Source of the DNA: JAJZVS01 sp963708095
GTDB lineage: Bacteria > Pseudomonadota > Alphaproteobacteria > Acetobacterales > Acetobacteraceae
DNA length: 64,000 bases
NCBI GenBank assembly: GCA_963708095.1
Contig: OY970182.1
Coordinates: 2,790,001 to 2,854,000 of the forward strand
Direction of reading: 5' to 3'
Positions 1 to 8,490 of the stretch are shown piece by piece (position 1 is the stretch's first letter; each line of letters opens with the position of its first letter). The position numbers and the translations under genes were made by a program. Below the pieces are notes generated by a model. The model had not been told where the DNA came from. It saw nothing but the letters and a program-made list of their open reading frames with translations, and ran no database searches.

Positions 1-527
1 TGTTCGGCTGGGCGAAGCCGGTGCCGGTGGCGGCCTGGAAATTCCGCGATCCGCGGCGCGGCATGATGGTGGTGGCGGCCGCCGGGCCGGCGATGAACTT
101 CCTGCTGGCGATCGCGGGGGGGCTGCTGCTGCCGCGCGCACCCGGGTCGTTGCCGGGCGTGTTCGCCTACCTGGACCGCGCCGCCGCCGCCCACCCGGTG
201 CTCAGCGCCTTCCTGGTCCCGTTCATCCTCTACAATCTGGTACTCGGCCTGTTCAACCTGCTGCCGATCCCGCCGCTGGACGGCGGGCGGATCGCGGTCG
301 GGCTGCTGCCGCTGGCCCTCGCCCGGGTCTGGGCGCGGCTGGAACGGGCGGGGATTGTGATCGTGCTGCTGGTCGTGTTCCTGCTGCCGGCACTGCTCGG
401 CGAGTTCGGCATCCGGTTCGATCCCTTCCGGGCCGCGCTGGGCCGGGTGCTGCCCTGGGCGCTGCGTCTGGTGCTCGGGCTGACGGGCCACCACATGGGT
501 CCGCCGATGCATGAACAATTTCTCTGA
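1..527 (+). CDS. Site-2 protease family protein (M50), 5'-truncated by the window edge
   Basis: The frame is open from base 3 with no internal start needed, so this is the C-terminal part of an intramembrane zinc metalloprotease. It begins with GWAKPVPV, typical of M50 proteases, followed by a helix carrying AGPAMNF and a later hydrophobic segment with NLLPIPPLDGGR; the Asp of this LDGG motif is the third zinc ligand in the family. The HExxH helix must lie upstream of the window. Further membrane helices run to the C terminus. The last 17 bases overlap the start of scpA, so translation is probably coupled. An M50 protease before scpA-scpB is common in alphaproteobacteria; the substrate is not known from sequence. 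Confidence 0.9.
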   Translation, partial: FGWAKPVPVAAWKFRDPRRGMMVVAAAGPAMNFLLAIAGGLLLPRAPGSLPGVFAYLDRAAAAHPVLSAFLVPFILYNLVLGLFNLLPIPPLDGGRIAVGLLPLALARVWARLERAGIVIVLLVVFLLPALLGEFGIRFDPFRAALGRVLPWALRLVLGLTGHHMGPPMHEQFL

Positions 528-1422
528 CCCTACGCCGGACCCCAGGACGGCGGAGCCTGCGCCGGCAGCACCGATGCCGACCGGGCCTATGCCGACTGGG
601 CCGATGCCGACTGGGCCGATGCCGGCAAACCCCCTGGCGGCGGTGGTCGGCGCTGACGTACCCACCACCGTGGAGGGCGCCGGCGGGCTGATGCTGCACC
701 TCGACGGTTTCGAGGGGCCGCTCGACCTGCTGCTGGACCTCGCCCGGGGGCAGAAGGTCGACCTCGCGCGCATCTCCATCCTGGCCCTGGTCGAACAGTA
801 CCTGGCGGTGATCGAGGGGGCGCGCCGGGTGCGGCTGGAACTTGCCGCCGACTGGCTGGTCATGGCCGCGTGGCTCACTTGGTTGAAATCGCGCCTGCTG
901 CTACCTGCCGGCACCGACGCGGCGGAGGAAGCCGAGGATGCGGCCGGCGTCCTTGCCGCCCGCCTGGCCGAGCTACTGGCGATGCGGGCGGCGGCGCAGT
1001 GGCTGGCAGCGCGGCCGGTGCTGGGCCAGGACGTGTTCGCCCGCGGGGTGCCGGAGGACCATACGGAGATCGACCGCTCCGGCCTGTTGCTCGGAATGCC
1101 GGGGCTGCTGCGGGCGTATCTCGCGGCGCTGCGGCGGGGCGGCGGCAAGCGGCGCTACCGGCCGCGCCCGCTGACCGTCTGGACGGTGCAGGATGCGCTC
1201 GGCCGGCTGCGCGCGATGCTGGGGAGCCTGCCCGACGGGGCGAGCCTGGAGCGCTTCCTCCCCGACTTCCCCGCGACCGCCACGGAACGGCGGGCGGCGC
1301 TGGCGAGCACCCTGCTCGCCGGCCTGGAGCTGGCGCGGGACGGCGCGGCGCGGGTGGACCAGGAGCGCCCGTTCGGACCGGTGCTGCTGCGCCCGGCTGC
1401 GCCGACGACAGGTCGCGCATGA
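511..1422 (+). CDS. scpA: Segregation and condensation protein A
   Basis: ScpA is the kleisin of the bacterial SMC-ScpAB condensin and bridges the SMC heads during chromosome compaction and segregation in the cytoplasm. The conserved part begins near residue 60 with the GFEGPLDLLLDLA motif that defines the family, followed by the helical SMC-neck-binding region (SILALVEQYL, WLTWLKSRLLL). Total length is 303 residues, longer than usual at the N terminus: about 58 residues precede the core and include a tandem PMPTG repeat that looks like a disordered tail. The gene overlaps the upstream protease by 17 bases and the next gene by an ATGA junction. Confidence 0.93.
   Translation: MNNFSDPTPDPRTAEPAPAAPMPTGPMPTGPMPTGPMPANPLAAVVGADVPTTVEGAGGLMLHLDGFEGPLDLLLDLARGQKVDLARISILALVEQYLAVIEGARRVRLELAADWLVMAAWLTWLKSRLLLPAGTDAAEEAEDAAGVLAARLAELLAMRAAAQWLAARPVLGQDVFARGVPEDHTEIDRSGLLLGMPGLLRAYLAALRRGGGKRRYRPRPLTVWTVQDALGRLRAMLGSLPDGASLERFLPDFPATATERRAALASTLLAGLELARDGAARVDQERPFGPVLLRPAAPTTGRA
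571..624 (+). repeat. 15-bp tandem repeat inside scpA
   Basis: About three and a half copies of a 15-base unit encode successive PMPTG pentapeptides in the N-terminal tail of ScpA. Copies differ at a few third positions. This lies outside the conserved ScpA domain and is a place where slippage could change tail length. Confidence 0.8.
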
Positions 1423-2303
1423 ACGATCCCGCGTCCCGCGACCCTGCCCTCCCGCCCGCCGAAGCGACCGCGCCGGCCGAGGCGGCAGCCGCCGATCCCG
1501 CCGCCACGCCCGCGCCTGCGCCCGCGCCCACGCCTGCGCCCACGCCTGCGCCCACGCCTGCGCCTGCGCCTGCGCCTGCGCCTGCGCCCGAAGGCGCCGT
1601 GACCTCGGAACCGGCGCCGTCAACGCTCGCATCGCCGGCCGATACCGCCACCGTCCCGCGCGAATGGCTGCGCCTGGCGGAGGCCGCGGTGTTCGCCGCC
1701 GCCGCTCCGGTGGCCCCCCGCACCCTTGCGGCGATGTTGCCCGAAGGCGCCGACGTCGCCACCGTCCTCGCCGCCCTCCGCGCCAGCACCGCCGGCCGCG
1801 GCGTGGAACTTGTGGAGGTGGCCGGCGGCGTGCAGTTTCGCACCGCGCCCGACCTTGCCCCGGCGCTGCGCAAACTCGTGGAAATCCCGCGCCGCCTGCC
1901 CCGCGCCGCGATGGAGACCCTGGCGATCGTCGCCTGGCACCAGCCCGTCACCCGCGCCGAGATCGAGGAGATCCGCGGCGCCAGCCTCTCCCAATCGACC
2001 TTGGATGCCCTGCTGGAAGCCGATCTCGTCGCCCCGCGCGGCCGACGGGACACGCCCGGCCGGCCTACGCTATGGGCCACCACGCCCGCCTTCCTGACCC
2101 GCTTCGGCCTGCGCGACCTGCGCGAACTGCCCCGGCGGGAGGAACTCCTGACCGAATCCGCCGTCCTGCCCGCCGAGCCCCCGACCGGGCACACCGACGA
2201 ACCCGCCGCCGACCCGGAGGGCGACCGGGAGGGCGACGCGGAGGGCGACTCTGGGGACCAGCCAGGGCCCGCTTCCCCGGGCCGTCCCGATCCCCCGGGC
2301 TGA
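1419..2303 (+). CDS. scpB: Segregation and condensation protein B
   Basis: ScpB dimers bind the ScpA kleisin in the SMC condensin complex. The winged-helix core spans about residues 80 to 245 and contains the family signature AMETLAIVAWHQPVTRAEIEEIRG. The start ATG at 1419 overlaps the scpA stop as ATGA, which fixes the start and implies translational coupling. The protein is 294 residues with long low-complexity ends: an N-terminal Pro/Ala/Thr-rich stretch built from alternating PAPAPT units and an acidic, Gly/Asp/Glu-rich C-terminal tail. Such tails are common in high-GC alphaproteobacterial ScpB and are probably disordered linkers. Confidence 0.92.
   Translation: MNDPASRDPALPPAEATAPAEAAAADPAATPAPAPAPTPAPTPAPTPAPAPAPAPAPEGAVTSEPAPSTLASPADTATVPREWLRLAEAAVFAAAAPVAPRTLAAMLPEGADVATVLAALRASTAGRGVELVEVAGGVQFRTAPDLAPALRKLVEIPRRLPRAAMETLAIVAWHQPVTRAEIEEIRGASLSQSTLDALLEADLVAPRGRRDTPGRPTLWATTPAFLTRFGLRDLRELPRREELLTESAVLPAEPPTGHTDEPAADPEGDREGDAEGDSGDQPGPASPGRPDPPG
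1510..1590 (+). repeat. Pro/Ala/Thr low-complexity tandem repeat inside scpB
   Basis: Repeats of the form cgcccacgcctg and cgcctgcgcctg encode alternating Pro-Ala and Pro-Thr dipeptides in the N-terminal tail of ScpB, before the winged-helix core. Likely disordered and prone to slippage. Confidence 0.8.
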
Positions 2304-2374
2304 GGCCCTCCGCCACGCGTGTTTCCGCGCGCGCCGTTTCCTGCTAGCAAGCCGCCCGGAGCCGCATTCCCCTC

Positions 2375-2893
2375 ATGTTCAATTTCGCCTGGTCCGAGCT
2401 GGCCGTCATCGTCGCCGTCGCGCTGATCCTGATCGGGCCGAAGGACATGCCGGTCGCGATCCGCGCGATGACCGGCGCGATCAAGAAAGCACGCCGCATG
2501 GCCAGCGAGTTCCAGGGTCATGTGGACGAGATGGTGCGCGAGGCGAATCTCGAGGACGTGCGCGATACCTTGAGCGAATTCCGGGGCCTCAACGTCGCCA
2601 ACATGCTGGAGCGCACGGTCGATCCCGACGGCAGCCTGCGCGGCAGCTTCACCGGCGACGGTCTGTCCGGAGCCTCCGCGGGGATGGAGACCGAACCGGT
2701 CGGCGAACTCTCGGTCGCCGATATGCCGCGCCCGGACGACGCCGACCCGGTTGTGACCGGCGAGGCGCCGGCCTTCATCCCGCCGACCGCCGCCGCGACG
2801 ACGCAGGACGCGCCGGCCGAGGCCTTCGCCCCCCCTGCTTTCGTGCCGCCCGCCTTCGTTCCTCCGGACATCGCCGCCCGCGGCGTGCGCTGA
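2375..2893 (+). CDS. tatB: Sec-independent protein translocase protein TatB
   Basis: TatB forms, with TatC, the receptor of the twin-arginine pathway that exports folded, cofactor-bearing proteins across the inner membrane. The protein has one N-terminal membrane helix (about residues 4 to 20), the GPKDMP hinge, then a long amphipathic helix (IKKARRMASEFQGHVDEMV) and a variable acidic, Pro-rich tail; 172 residues is normal for TatB. The tail ends with an imperfect PAFVPPAFVPP repeat. It sits 71 bases after scpB and 30 bases before tatC. No tatA lies in front of it, although tatA-tatB-tatC is the usual order. An assignment to TatA is less likely because of the length and position before tatC. 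Confidence 0.9.
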   Translation: MFNFAWSELAVIVAVALILIGPKDMPVAIRAMTGAIKKARRMASEFQGHVDEMVREANLEDVRDTLSEFRGLNVANMLERTVDPDGSLRGSFTGDGLSGASAGMETEPVGELSVADMPRPDDADPVVTGEAPAFIPPTAAATTQDAPAEAFAPPAFVPPAFVPPDIAARGVR

Positions 2894-2923
2894 CCCCGGC
2901 CCACCCGAGCACCCGGACCCGAC

Positions 2924-3712
2924 GTGGACCAGCACGCACCGATCGAAGACCCGATCAACGACAAGCCGATGCCGCTGCTCGAGCACCTGATGGAGCTGCG
3001 GCGGCGGCTCATGTACGCGATCGCCGCCTTCATGATCATGTTCGTCGTGTGCTACTATTTCTCAGGCGACATCTACTACTTCCTGGCCGAACCGCTGGCC
3101 CACGTGCTGGAAGGCCAGGGGATGCACACGCCGCATCTCATCTACACCCAGCTCTATGAAGTGTTCTTCACCAAGATCAAGGTCGCGATGTTCGGCGCGG
3201 CGTTCAGCGCCTTTCCGATCATCGCCTCCCAGCTCTGGCTGTTCATCGCCCCCGGGCTCTATCGCAGCGAAAAGCGCGCGCTGGCCCCGTTCCTGGTCGC
3301 GAGCCCGGTGCTGTTCCTGATGGGCGGCGCGCTTGCCTACTACGTGGTGTTCCCGTTCGCCTGGAAGTTCTTCGCCAGCTTCCAATCGAACACCGGCGGC
3401 GGCGGCGTACCGATCGAGCTGTTGCCGCGCGTCTCCGAATATCTCGACCTGGTGATGAAGCTGATCTTCGCCTTCGGGCTGACGTTCCAGTTGCCGGTGC
3501 TGCTGACCCTGCTCGCGAAGGTCGGGATCGTCTCGTCGAAGACGCTGAAGCGGTTCCGCCGCTACGCCTATGTGGCCATGTTCGTGGTCGCGGCGATCCT
3601 GGCGCCGCCCGACGTGTTCACCCAGATCAGCCTCGCGCTGCCGCTGATCCTGCTGTACGAAATCTCCGTGCTGATGGCGCGGATCGTGGAACCCAAGCCG
3701 GTCGAGATTTGA
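2924..3712 (+). CDS. tatC: Sec-independent protein translocase protein TatC
   Basis: TatC is the multispanning core of the twin-arginine translocase and recognises the RR signal peptide. The 262-residue protein starts at a GTG, has the cytoplasmic N-terminal PLLEHLMELRRRL motif, six hydrophobic segments and the periplasmic YTQLYEVFFTKIK region seen across the family. It lies 30 bases downstream of tatB and 4 bases upstream of serS, in one transcription unit. Length and motif order are typical. Confidence 0.95.
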   Translation: MDQHAPIEDPINDKPMPLLEHLMELRRRLMYAIAAFMIMFVVCYYFSGDIYYFLAEPLAHVLEGQGMHTPHLIYTQLYEVFFTKIKVAMFGAAFSAFPIIASQLWLFIAPGLYRSEKRALAPFLVASPVLFLMGGALAYYVVFPFAWKFFASFQSNTGGGGVPIELLPRVSEYLDLVMKLIFAFGLTFQLPVLLTLLAKVGIVSSKTLKRFRRYAYVAMFVVAAILAPPDVFTQISLALPLILLYEISVLMARIVEPKPVEI

Positions 3713-3716
3713 GCCG

Positions 3717-4991
3717 ATGCACGACATCCGCATGATCCGCGCCGACCCGGCGGCATTCGACGCGGCAATGGCGCGCCGCGGCCTGGCGCCGGTGGCCGCC
3801 GCGCTGCTGGCCCAGGACGCCGACCGCCGCGCGGCGCAGACCGCCCTGCAGGAACAGCAGGCCCGCCGCAACGCGTTGGCCCGCGAGATCGGCCAGGGCA
3901 AGCGGACGGGTGCGGACACCGCGGCGCTTGAGGCCGAGGCGACTGCGCTGCGGACGGAGATGGAAGGCCTGGAAGCCCGCGCCGCCGCCCTGGACGCGGC
4001 GATCCGCGGCGTGCTGGAGGCGCTGCCCAACATCCTCGATCCGGACGTGCCGGACGGCGCGGACGAGCGCGCCAACGTCGTACTGAGCCAGAGCGGGGAG
4101 CCCCGCGACTTCGACTTCCCGCCCAAACAGCACTTCGAACTGGGGGAAGCACTGGGGCTGATGGATTTCGCCACCGCCGCCAAGCTCGCCGGCGCGCGCT
4201 TCGTCGTGCTGCGCGGGGCCTTAGCGCGGCTGGAGCGCGCGCTCGGGCAGTTCATGCTCGATCTGCATACCCTGGAGCATGGCTACACCGAGATGGTGGT
4301 GCCGTCGCTGGTGAACGACACGACGGTGTACGGCACCGGGCAGCTGCCGAAATTCGCCGACGATCTGTTCCGCACCACCGACGGGCGCTGGTTGATCCCG
4401 ACCGCGGAAGTGCCGCTCACCAACACCGTGGCCGGGGAGATCATGCCGGCGGGGAGCCTGCCGCTGCGGCTGACGGCGCTGACGGATTGCTACCGCAGCG
4501 AAGCCGGCGCGGCCGGGCGGGACACACGCGGAATGATGCGCCAGCACCAGTTCCGCAAGGTGGAACTGGTCTCGGTGGTCGCACCCGACGCCAGTACCGC
4601 CGAGCACGAACGCATGACCGGCTGCGCCGAGGCGGTGCTACGGGCGCTCGAATTGACGTTCCGGCGGGTGGTGCTGTGCGCGGGCGACACCAGCGCCACC
4701 GCGGCACGGACGTTCGATCTGGAAGTGTGGCTGCCGGGGCAGCAGGCGTGGCGGGAAATCTCGTCCTGCTCGAACTGCCGGGAGTTCCAGGCGCGGCGAA
4801 TGAACGCCCGGATCCGCGGCGCGGACGGCAAGCCGGCGGGGTTTGCCCACACGTTGAACGGATCGGGCGTGGCGGTCGGCCGGGCGCTGATCGCGGTGCT
4901 GGAGACGCACCAGCAGGCAGACGGGTCGGTGCTGATCCCGCAGGTGCTGCGGCGATATATGGGCGGAATCGAGCGGATCGGACCGCGCTGA
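3717..4991 (+). CDS. serS: Seryl-tRNA synthetase
   Basis: Class II aminoacyl-tRNA synthetase charging tRNA-Ser (and tRNA-Sec where present) in the cytoplasm. The first about 110 residues form the long antiparallel coiled-coil tRNA-binding arm (rich in Ala, Glu, Arg). The catalytic domain shows motif 2 around residue 279 (FRKVELVSV, preceded by CYRSEAG) and motif 3 near residue 383 (GSGVAVGRALIAVLE). Length 424 matches the family. The tatC-serS adjacency with only four intervening bases is typical for this bacterial group. Confidence 0.96.
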   Translation: MHDIRMIRADPAAFDAAMARRGLAPVAAALLAQDADRRAAQTALQEQQARRNALAREIGQGKRTGADTAALEAEATALRTEMEGLEARAAALDAAIRGVLEALPNILDPDVPDGADERANVVLSQSGEPRDFDFPPKQHFELGEALGLMDFATAAKLAGARFVVLRGALARLERALGQFMLDLHTLEHGYTEMVVPSLVNDTTVYGTGQLPKFADDLFRTTDGRWLIPTAEVPLTNTVAGEIMPAGSLPLRLTALTDCYRSEAGAAGRDTRGMMRQHQFRKVELVSVVAPDASTAEHERMTGCAEAVLRALELTFRRVVLCAGDTSATAARTFDLEVWLPGQQAWREISSCSNCREFQARRMNARIRGADGKPAGFAHTLNGSGVAVGRALIAVLETHQQADGSVLIPQVLRRYMGGIERIGPR

Positions 4992-5013
4992 CCGCGCTCC
5001 CCACCGGCCGGCA

Positions 5014-5901
5014 TCAGGCGACGAAGAACTCCCCGAATGCCGCCAGCACCAAGTCCGGACGGTGCTCGGCCGGGTAGTGCCCGGTCGGGATCGCCCAGCC
5101 GCGGTAGTCGGCGAGCCACGGCGCCCAGGCTTCCAGCGGACGGAAGTGGCGGCCGACGTGGCTGTTGCTCCCCCACAGTACCAGGGCCGGACATTCGATC
5201 CGCCTGCGGCCGAAATCGGCGCCGTCCATCGCGAAATCGAGGCTCACCGTGGCACGGTAGTCCTCGCACACCGCATGGATCTGTTCCGGCGTGGTGCAGC
5301 GGGCATATTCCGCCATCGCCTCGGGGGCGAAAATCTGCAGGCCGACGCCCTGCTTGTTCAGTTTGTACTGGATGTAATAGTCGAGGTCGGCGCAGATCAG
5401 CCGTTCCGGGAACGGCGCTTTCTGCGCCATGAAGAACCAGTGGTAGGATTCGAGCGCCCAGCCCAGCGGCGGCGCGCTCAGCACATGATGCGTCGGGACG
5501 ATGTCGAGCAGCGCCAGCCGGGCGACCGCTCCCGGATGATCGAGCGCTATGCGGAAGCCGACCCGCGCACCGCGGTCGTGCCCGGCGACGCCGAACCGGT
5601 CGAACCCGAGCGCCGCCATCACCTCGACCCCGTCCTGGGCCATGGCGCGGAACGTGTAGGCGGCATGGTCCGGCCCGCCGTCCGGCTTGGAACTGTCGCC
5701 GTAGCCGCGCAGGTCCATCGCCACCACGGTAAAGCTGCGCGCCAGCTCCGGCGCCACCTTATGCCACGACACATGGGTCAGCGGATTGCCGTGCAGCAGC
5801 AGCAGCGGCGGCCCCTCCCCGCCGACCGCAAGATTGATCTCAGCCCCCGCGGTGGCGATGCGGCGATGGGTGAAGCCCGGCAGCAGGGCGCTCGCGTTCA
5901 T
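5014..5901 (-). CDS. Alpha/beta hydrolase, haloacetate (fluoroacetate) dehalogenase-like
   Basis: A 295-residue alpha/beta hydrolase with the residues of the fluoroacetate dehalogenase group: HGNP oxyanion region at 37-40, DLRGYGDSSKP at 63-73, nucleophile Asp109 in GHDRGARVG with Arg110 and Arg113, Asp133, His154-Trp155 in SYHWFF, and catalytic His275 in TGHYPAE. In characterised enzymes His-Trp-Tyr form the halide pocket; here the position of the Tyr, in LVLWGS, is Trp243. It could therefore have another substrate, such as an epoxide or chloroacetate. The start overlaps the stop of the aldo/keto reductase gene by ATGA, so both form an operon. It converges on serS with a 22-base spacer. Confidence 0.8.
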   Translation of the reverse strand: MNASALLPGFTHRRIATAGAEINLAVGGEGPPLLLLHGNPLTHVSWHKVAPELARSFTVVAMDLRGYGDSSKPDGGPDHAAYTFRAMAQDGVEVMAALGFDRFGVAGHDRGARVGFRIALDHPGAVARLALLDIVPTHHVLSAPPLGWALESYHWFFMAQKAPFPERLICADLDYYIQYKLNKQGVGLQIFAPEAMAEYARCTTPEQIHAVCEDYRATVSLDFAMDGADFGRRRIECPALVLWGSNSHVGRHFRPLEAWAPWLADYRGWAIPTGHYPAEHRPDLVLAAFGEFFVA

Positions 5902-6845
5902 CGGCTTGCCGCGTCGATCAGTGCGATCGCGTCCGCGTCGAGCGCGATCGCCGGCGCGGTCATGAGTTCCGCCAGTTGCTCGGGATTGGTCGCGCTCGCG
6001 ATCGGCGCGGTGATCGACGGCCGGGCGATCATCCAGGCAAGCGCCACCTGCCCCGGCTTCGCCCCCACTTGCGCCGCCACCGTATCGAGCGCAGCCAGCA
6101 CGGCGAGCCCCTTCGGGTTCAGGTATTTTTCCGCCCGCGAGCCGCGGGTGCGGCCCACCGCGTCCGCGGCCGAGCGATATTTCCCGGTCAGGAAGCCGCT
6201 CGCCAGGGAATAGTAGGGGATCACGCCGATCTGCTCGCGCAGGCAGAGCGCTTCCATCTCGCCTTCGAATGCGGTGCGCTCCACCAGGTTGTGCAGCGGC
6301 TGCAGGCTCTCGAACCGCGGCAGGCCGAGCCGGGCGGATGTCTCCAGCGCTTCGGCCAGGCGGGGCGCGGTGTAGTTGGAAGCGCCGATCGCGCGCACCT
6401 TGCCCTGGGCGATCAGGTCGGCGAAGGCGGCGAGCGTCTCCTCCAGCGGCGTCTCAGGGTCGTCGCGATGGGCCTGATACAGGTCGATGTAGTCAGTCTG
6501 CAGGCGCGCGAGTGACGCCTCGACCGCCTGCATGATGTAGCGCCGCGACAGGCCCTTCATCCCAGGCCCCATCTCGATCCCGCATTTGCTGGCTATGACC
6601 ACCCGCTCCCGCCCGCCACGTGCGGCGAGCCACGCGCCGATGATCGTCTCCGACTCTCCGCCCGTGTTACCGGGATGGAAACGCGAATAGACGTCGGCGG
6701 TATCGACGAAGTCGAACCCGGCGGCGACGAACTGATCGAGCAGCCGGAACGACATCGCCTTGTCCGCGGTCCAGCCGAAGACGTTGGCCCCGAACGCCAG
6801 CGGCACCAGAGTGATGGCCGAGCGGCCCAGCCTGCGCTTTTCCAT
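5898..6845 (-). CDS. Aldo/keto reductase
   Basis: NADPH-dependent oxidoreductase of the aldo/keto reductase superfamily, 315 residues from the ATG at 6845. The catalytic tetrad is visible: Asp and Tyr in DTADVYSRF, Lys in ASKCG, His in YQAHRDDP. GASNY and the C-terminal cofactor segment (PIASATNPEQLAEL) fit the YajO/AKR11-12-like subgroup. A longer frame exists upstream but ATG 6845 aligns with the family's N terminus (MEKRRLGRS). It precedes, and overlaps by four bases, the dehalogenase-like gene. A divergent flavin oxidoreductase starts 95 bases away. The physiological substrate is unknown. Confidence 0.88.
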   Translation of the reverse strand: MEKRRLGRSAITLVPLAFGANVFGWTADKAMSFRLLDQFVAAGFDFVDTADVYSRFHPGNTGGESETIIGAWLAARGGRERVVIASKCGIEMGPGMKGLSRRYIMQAVEASLARLQTDYIDLYQAHRDDPETPLEETLAAFADLIAQGKVRAIGASNYTAPRLAEALETSARLGLPRFESLQPLHNLVERTAFEGEMEALCLREQIGVIPYYSLASGFLTGKYRSAADAVGRTRGSRAEKYLNPKGLAVLAALDTVAAQVGAKPGQVALAWMIARPSITAPIASATNPEQLAELMTAPAIALDADAIALIDAASR

Positions 6846-6940
6846 GCTTGTATTCCCTTCCGCAGGCCGCGTTGCGCCGCGGCCTCTCCGGCCCCAGACT
6901 GCCCGGCAAAGCACGAACGAACAAGCGGAGGCGCGTTTCC

Positions 6941-7990
6941 ATGGAGTTCGGCATCTTCCACGAGTTCCCGGCGCTCGGCGCCACTGCGGACGGCGCGGCG
7001 TTGGCGCAGGGCTTCGACCTGATCGACGGGGCGGAGCGCTGGGGGCTCGATGCGGTATGGCTGGCCGAGCTGCATTTCGATCCCGAACGCTCGGTGGCCT
7101 CCGCGCCGCTCTGCCTCGCCGCCGCGGCCGCCGCGCGCACCGAGCGGCTGAAGATCGGCATCGGCGTGCAGGTGCTGCCGCTGTGCCACCCGCTGCGGCT
7201 CGCCGAGGAAACCGCGACGATCGACCAGATCAGCCGCGGCCGGCTGATCCTGGGCGTGGGCCGCAGTGGCGTCGCGCGCACCTACGAAGCGTACGGCGTG
7301 CCCTACGCGGAAAGCCGCGACCGTTTCGCCGAGGTGCTGGAAGTCCTGCAAGGCGCCTGGACCCGCACCGACTACAGCCACGCCGGCACCTACTACCGAT
7401 TCGAGTCCGTGACCGTCACGCCACGCCCGTTCCGCCCCTCGGGCCCGCCGATCCGGGTAGCCGCGACCAGCCCGGGGAGCTGCGCGACGATCGGCCGCCA
7501 GGGGTTCCCTGTCTTCGTCGGCGTGCGGCACGAGCCGGCCAGCTCCCTGGCGCCGATGATCGCCGCCTACCGCGCCGCCTGGCGGGACGCGGGCCACCCC
7601 GGCCGCGGCCAGGTGTTCATCCGCTTCCCCGCCTACCTCGCCGCTACCGAGTCACAGGCACGGGCGGAGGCGGAGGCAAGCCTGATCCACTACTACCGGG
7701 CGCAGGGCGCGCTGCTCGCCGACAGCTCCCGCCGTGCCGGCGTGGCGGAAGCGGAGGAGCGGGGGCGCCAGGCAAGGGTGCTCAAAGAGATCACCTTCGA
7801 GGAAGCGCGCCGCGGCCTCGTGCTGATCGGCACGCCGTCGAAGGTCGCCACCCGGCTGATGGAGGTGCGGGAGGAACTGGGGGTCGACGGCGTCCTCGCC
7901 GAGATCAACACCGGCGGCCAGATCCCGCACGCCCAGGTGATGACCGCGCTGCGGCTGTTGTGCGAGGAGGTGCGGCCGCGGTTCCAGTGA
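6941..7990 (+). CDS. LLM class flavin-dependent oxidoreductase
   Basis: Luciferase-like monooxygenase of 349 residues, probably a flavin (FMNH2 or F420) dependent TIM-barrel enzyme. Family features are the N-terminal MEFGIF strand, ERWGLDAVWLAELHF, the GIGVQVLPLCHPLRLAEE segment and GRLILGVGRSG. The ATG at 6941 is chosen because an agcggagg ribosome-binding site lies about nine bases upstream. It is divergent from the aldo/keto reductase and converges on rlmH with 13 bases between stops. The substrate cannot be predicted. Confidence 0.88.
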   Translation: MEFGIFHEFPALGATADGAALAQGFDLIDGAERWGLDAVWLAELHFDPERSVASAPLCLAAAAAARTERLKIGIGVQVLPLCHPLRLAEETATIDQISRGRLILGVGRSGVARTYEAYGVPYAESRDRFAEVLEVLQGAWTRTDYSHAGTYYRFESVTVTPRPFRPSGPPIRVAATSPGSCATIGRQGFPVFVGVRHEPASSLAPMIAAYRAAWRDAGHPGRGQVFIRFPAYLAATESQARAEAEASLIHYYRAQGALLADSSRRAGVAEAEERGRQARVLKEITFEEARRGLVLIGTPSKVATRLMEVREELGVDGVLAEINTGGQIPHAQVMTALRLLCEEVRPRFQ

Positions 7991-8003
7991 CCGCGGGTTC
8001 GGG

Positions 8004-8468
8004 CTACGGGCGGCGTTCCCGATGATAGGGGTGGCCGGCGGCGATGGACCGCGCCCGGTAGAGCTGCTCGGCCAGCATCGCGCGCGCCAGGAAATGCGGC
8101 CAGGTCAGCCGCCCGAGCGACAGCGCGTAGTCCGCGCGGGCGAGCACGGTGGCGTCCAGCCCCTCCGCGCCGCCGATCAGGAACGCCACCGGGCGGCCGA
8201 GCGCCAGCCAGCGCTCCAGCAGCCCCGCCAGCGCCGCGCTGTCCGGCGCCGCCCCGGCGGGATCGAGCGCCACCGCGAAAGCCCCGGCCGGCAGTGCGGC
8301 AAGCAGCGCCGCCCCCTCGCGCCGCTTCACCTCCGGGGCCGCGCCGCGCGCCTCGGGGAGTTCGGTCAGGATCGGGGGCGGGCGGAGGCGCGCGGCGTAG
8401 CGGGTGAACAGCGCGGCCTCCGGGGCCGCGCGCAGGCGGCCGACCGCGATCACATGCAACGCGGGCAT
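8004..8468 (-). CDS. rlmH: 23S rRNA (pseudouridine-1915-N3) methyltransferase RlmH
   Basis: SPOUT-class methyltransferase that methylates pseudouridine 1915 of 23S rRNA on assembled 70S ribosomes using S-adenosylmethionine. The 154 residues include the trefoil-knot motifs VAFLIGGAEGLD and LSLGRLTWPHFLARAMLAEQLYRA, and the C-terminal HPYHRE motif that defines RlmH. Length matches the family. Its 5' side faces a tRNA fragment and a non-coding interval, rather than the rsfS gene that often precedes it. Confidence 0.93.
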   Translation of the reverse strand: MPALHVIAVGRLRAAPEAALFTRYAARLRPPPILTELPEARGAAPEVKRREGAALLAALPAGAFAVALDPAGAAPDSAALAGLLERWLALGRPVAFLIGGAEGLDATVLARADYALSLGRLTWPHFLARAMLAEQLYRARSIAAGHPYHRERRP

Positions 8469-8490
8469 CGGCCGGGGTCCCGATCGAGGA

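Noticed and set aside
1500..1600. CRISPR-like short tandem repeats
   Set aside because: The repeats are contiguous, in frame and encode a Pro/Ala tail of ScpB; there are no spacers.
875..2986. 703-residue minus-strand open frame opposite scpA, scpB and tatB
   Set aside because: It is antisense to three clearly conserved genes and its translation is low-complexity; a shadow frame due to high GC content.
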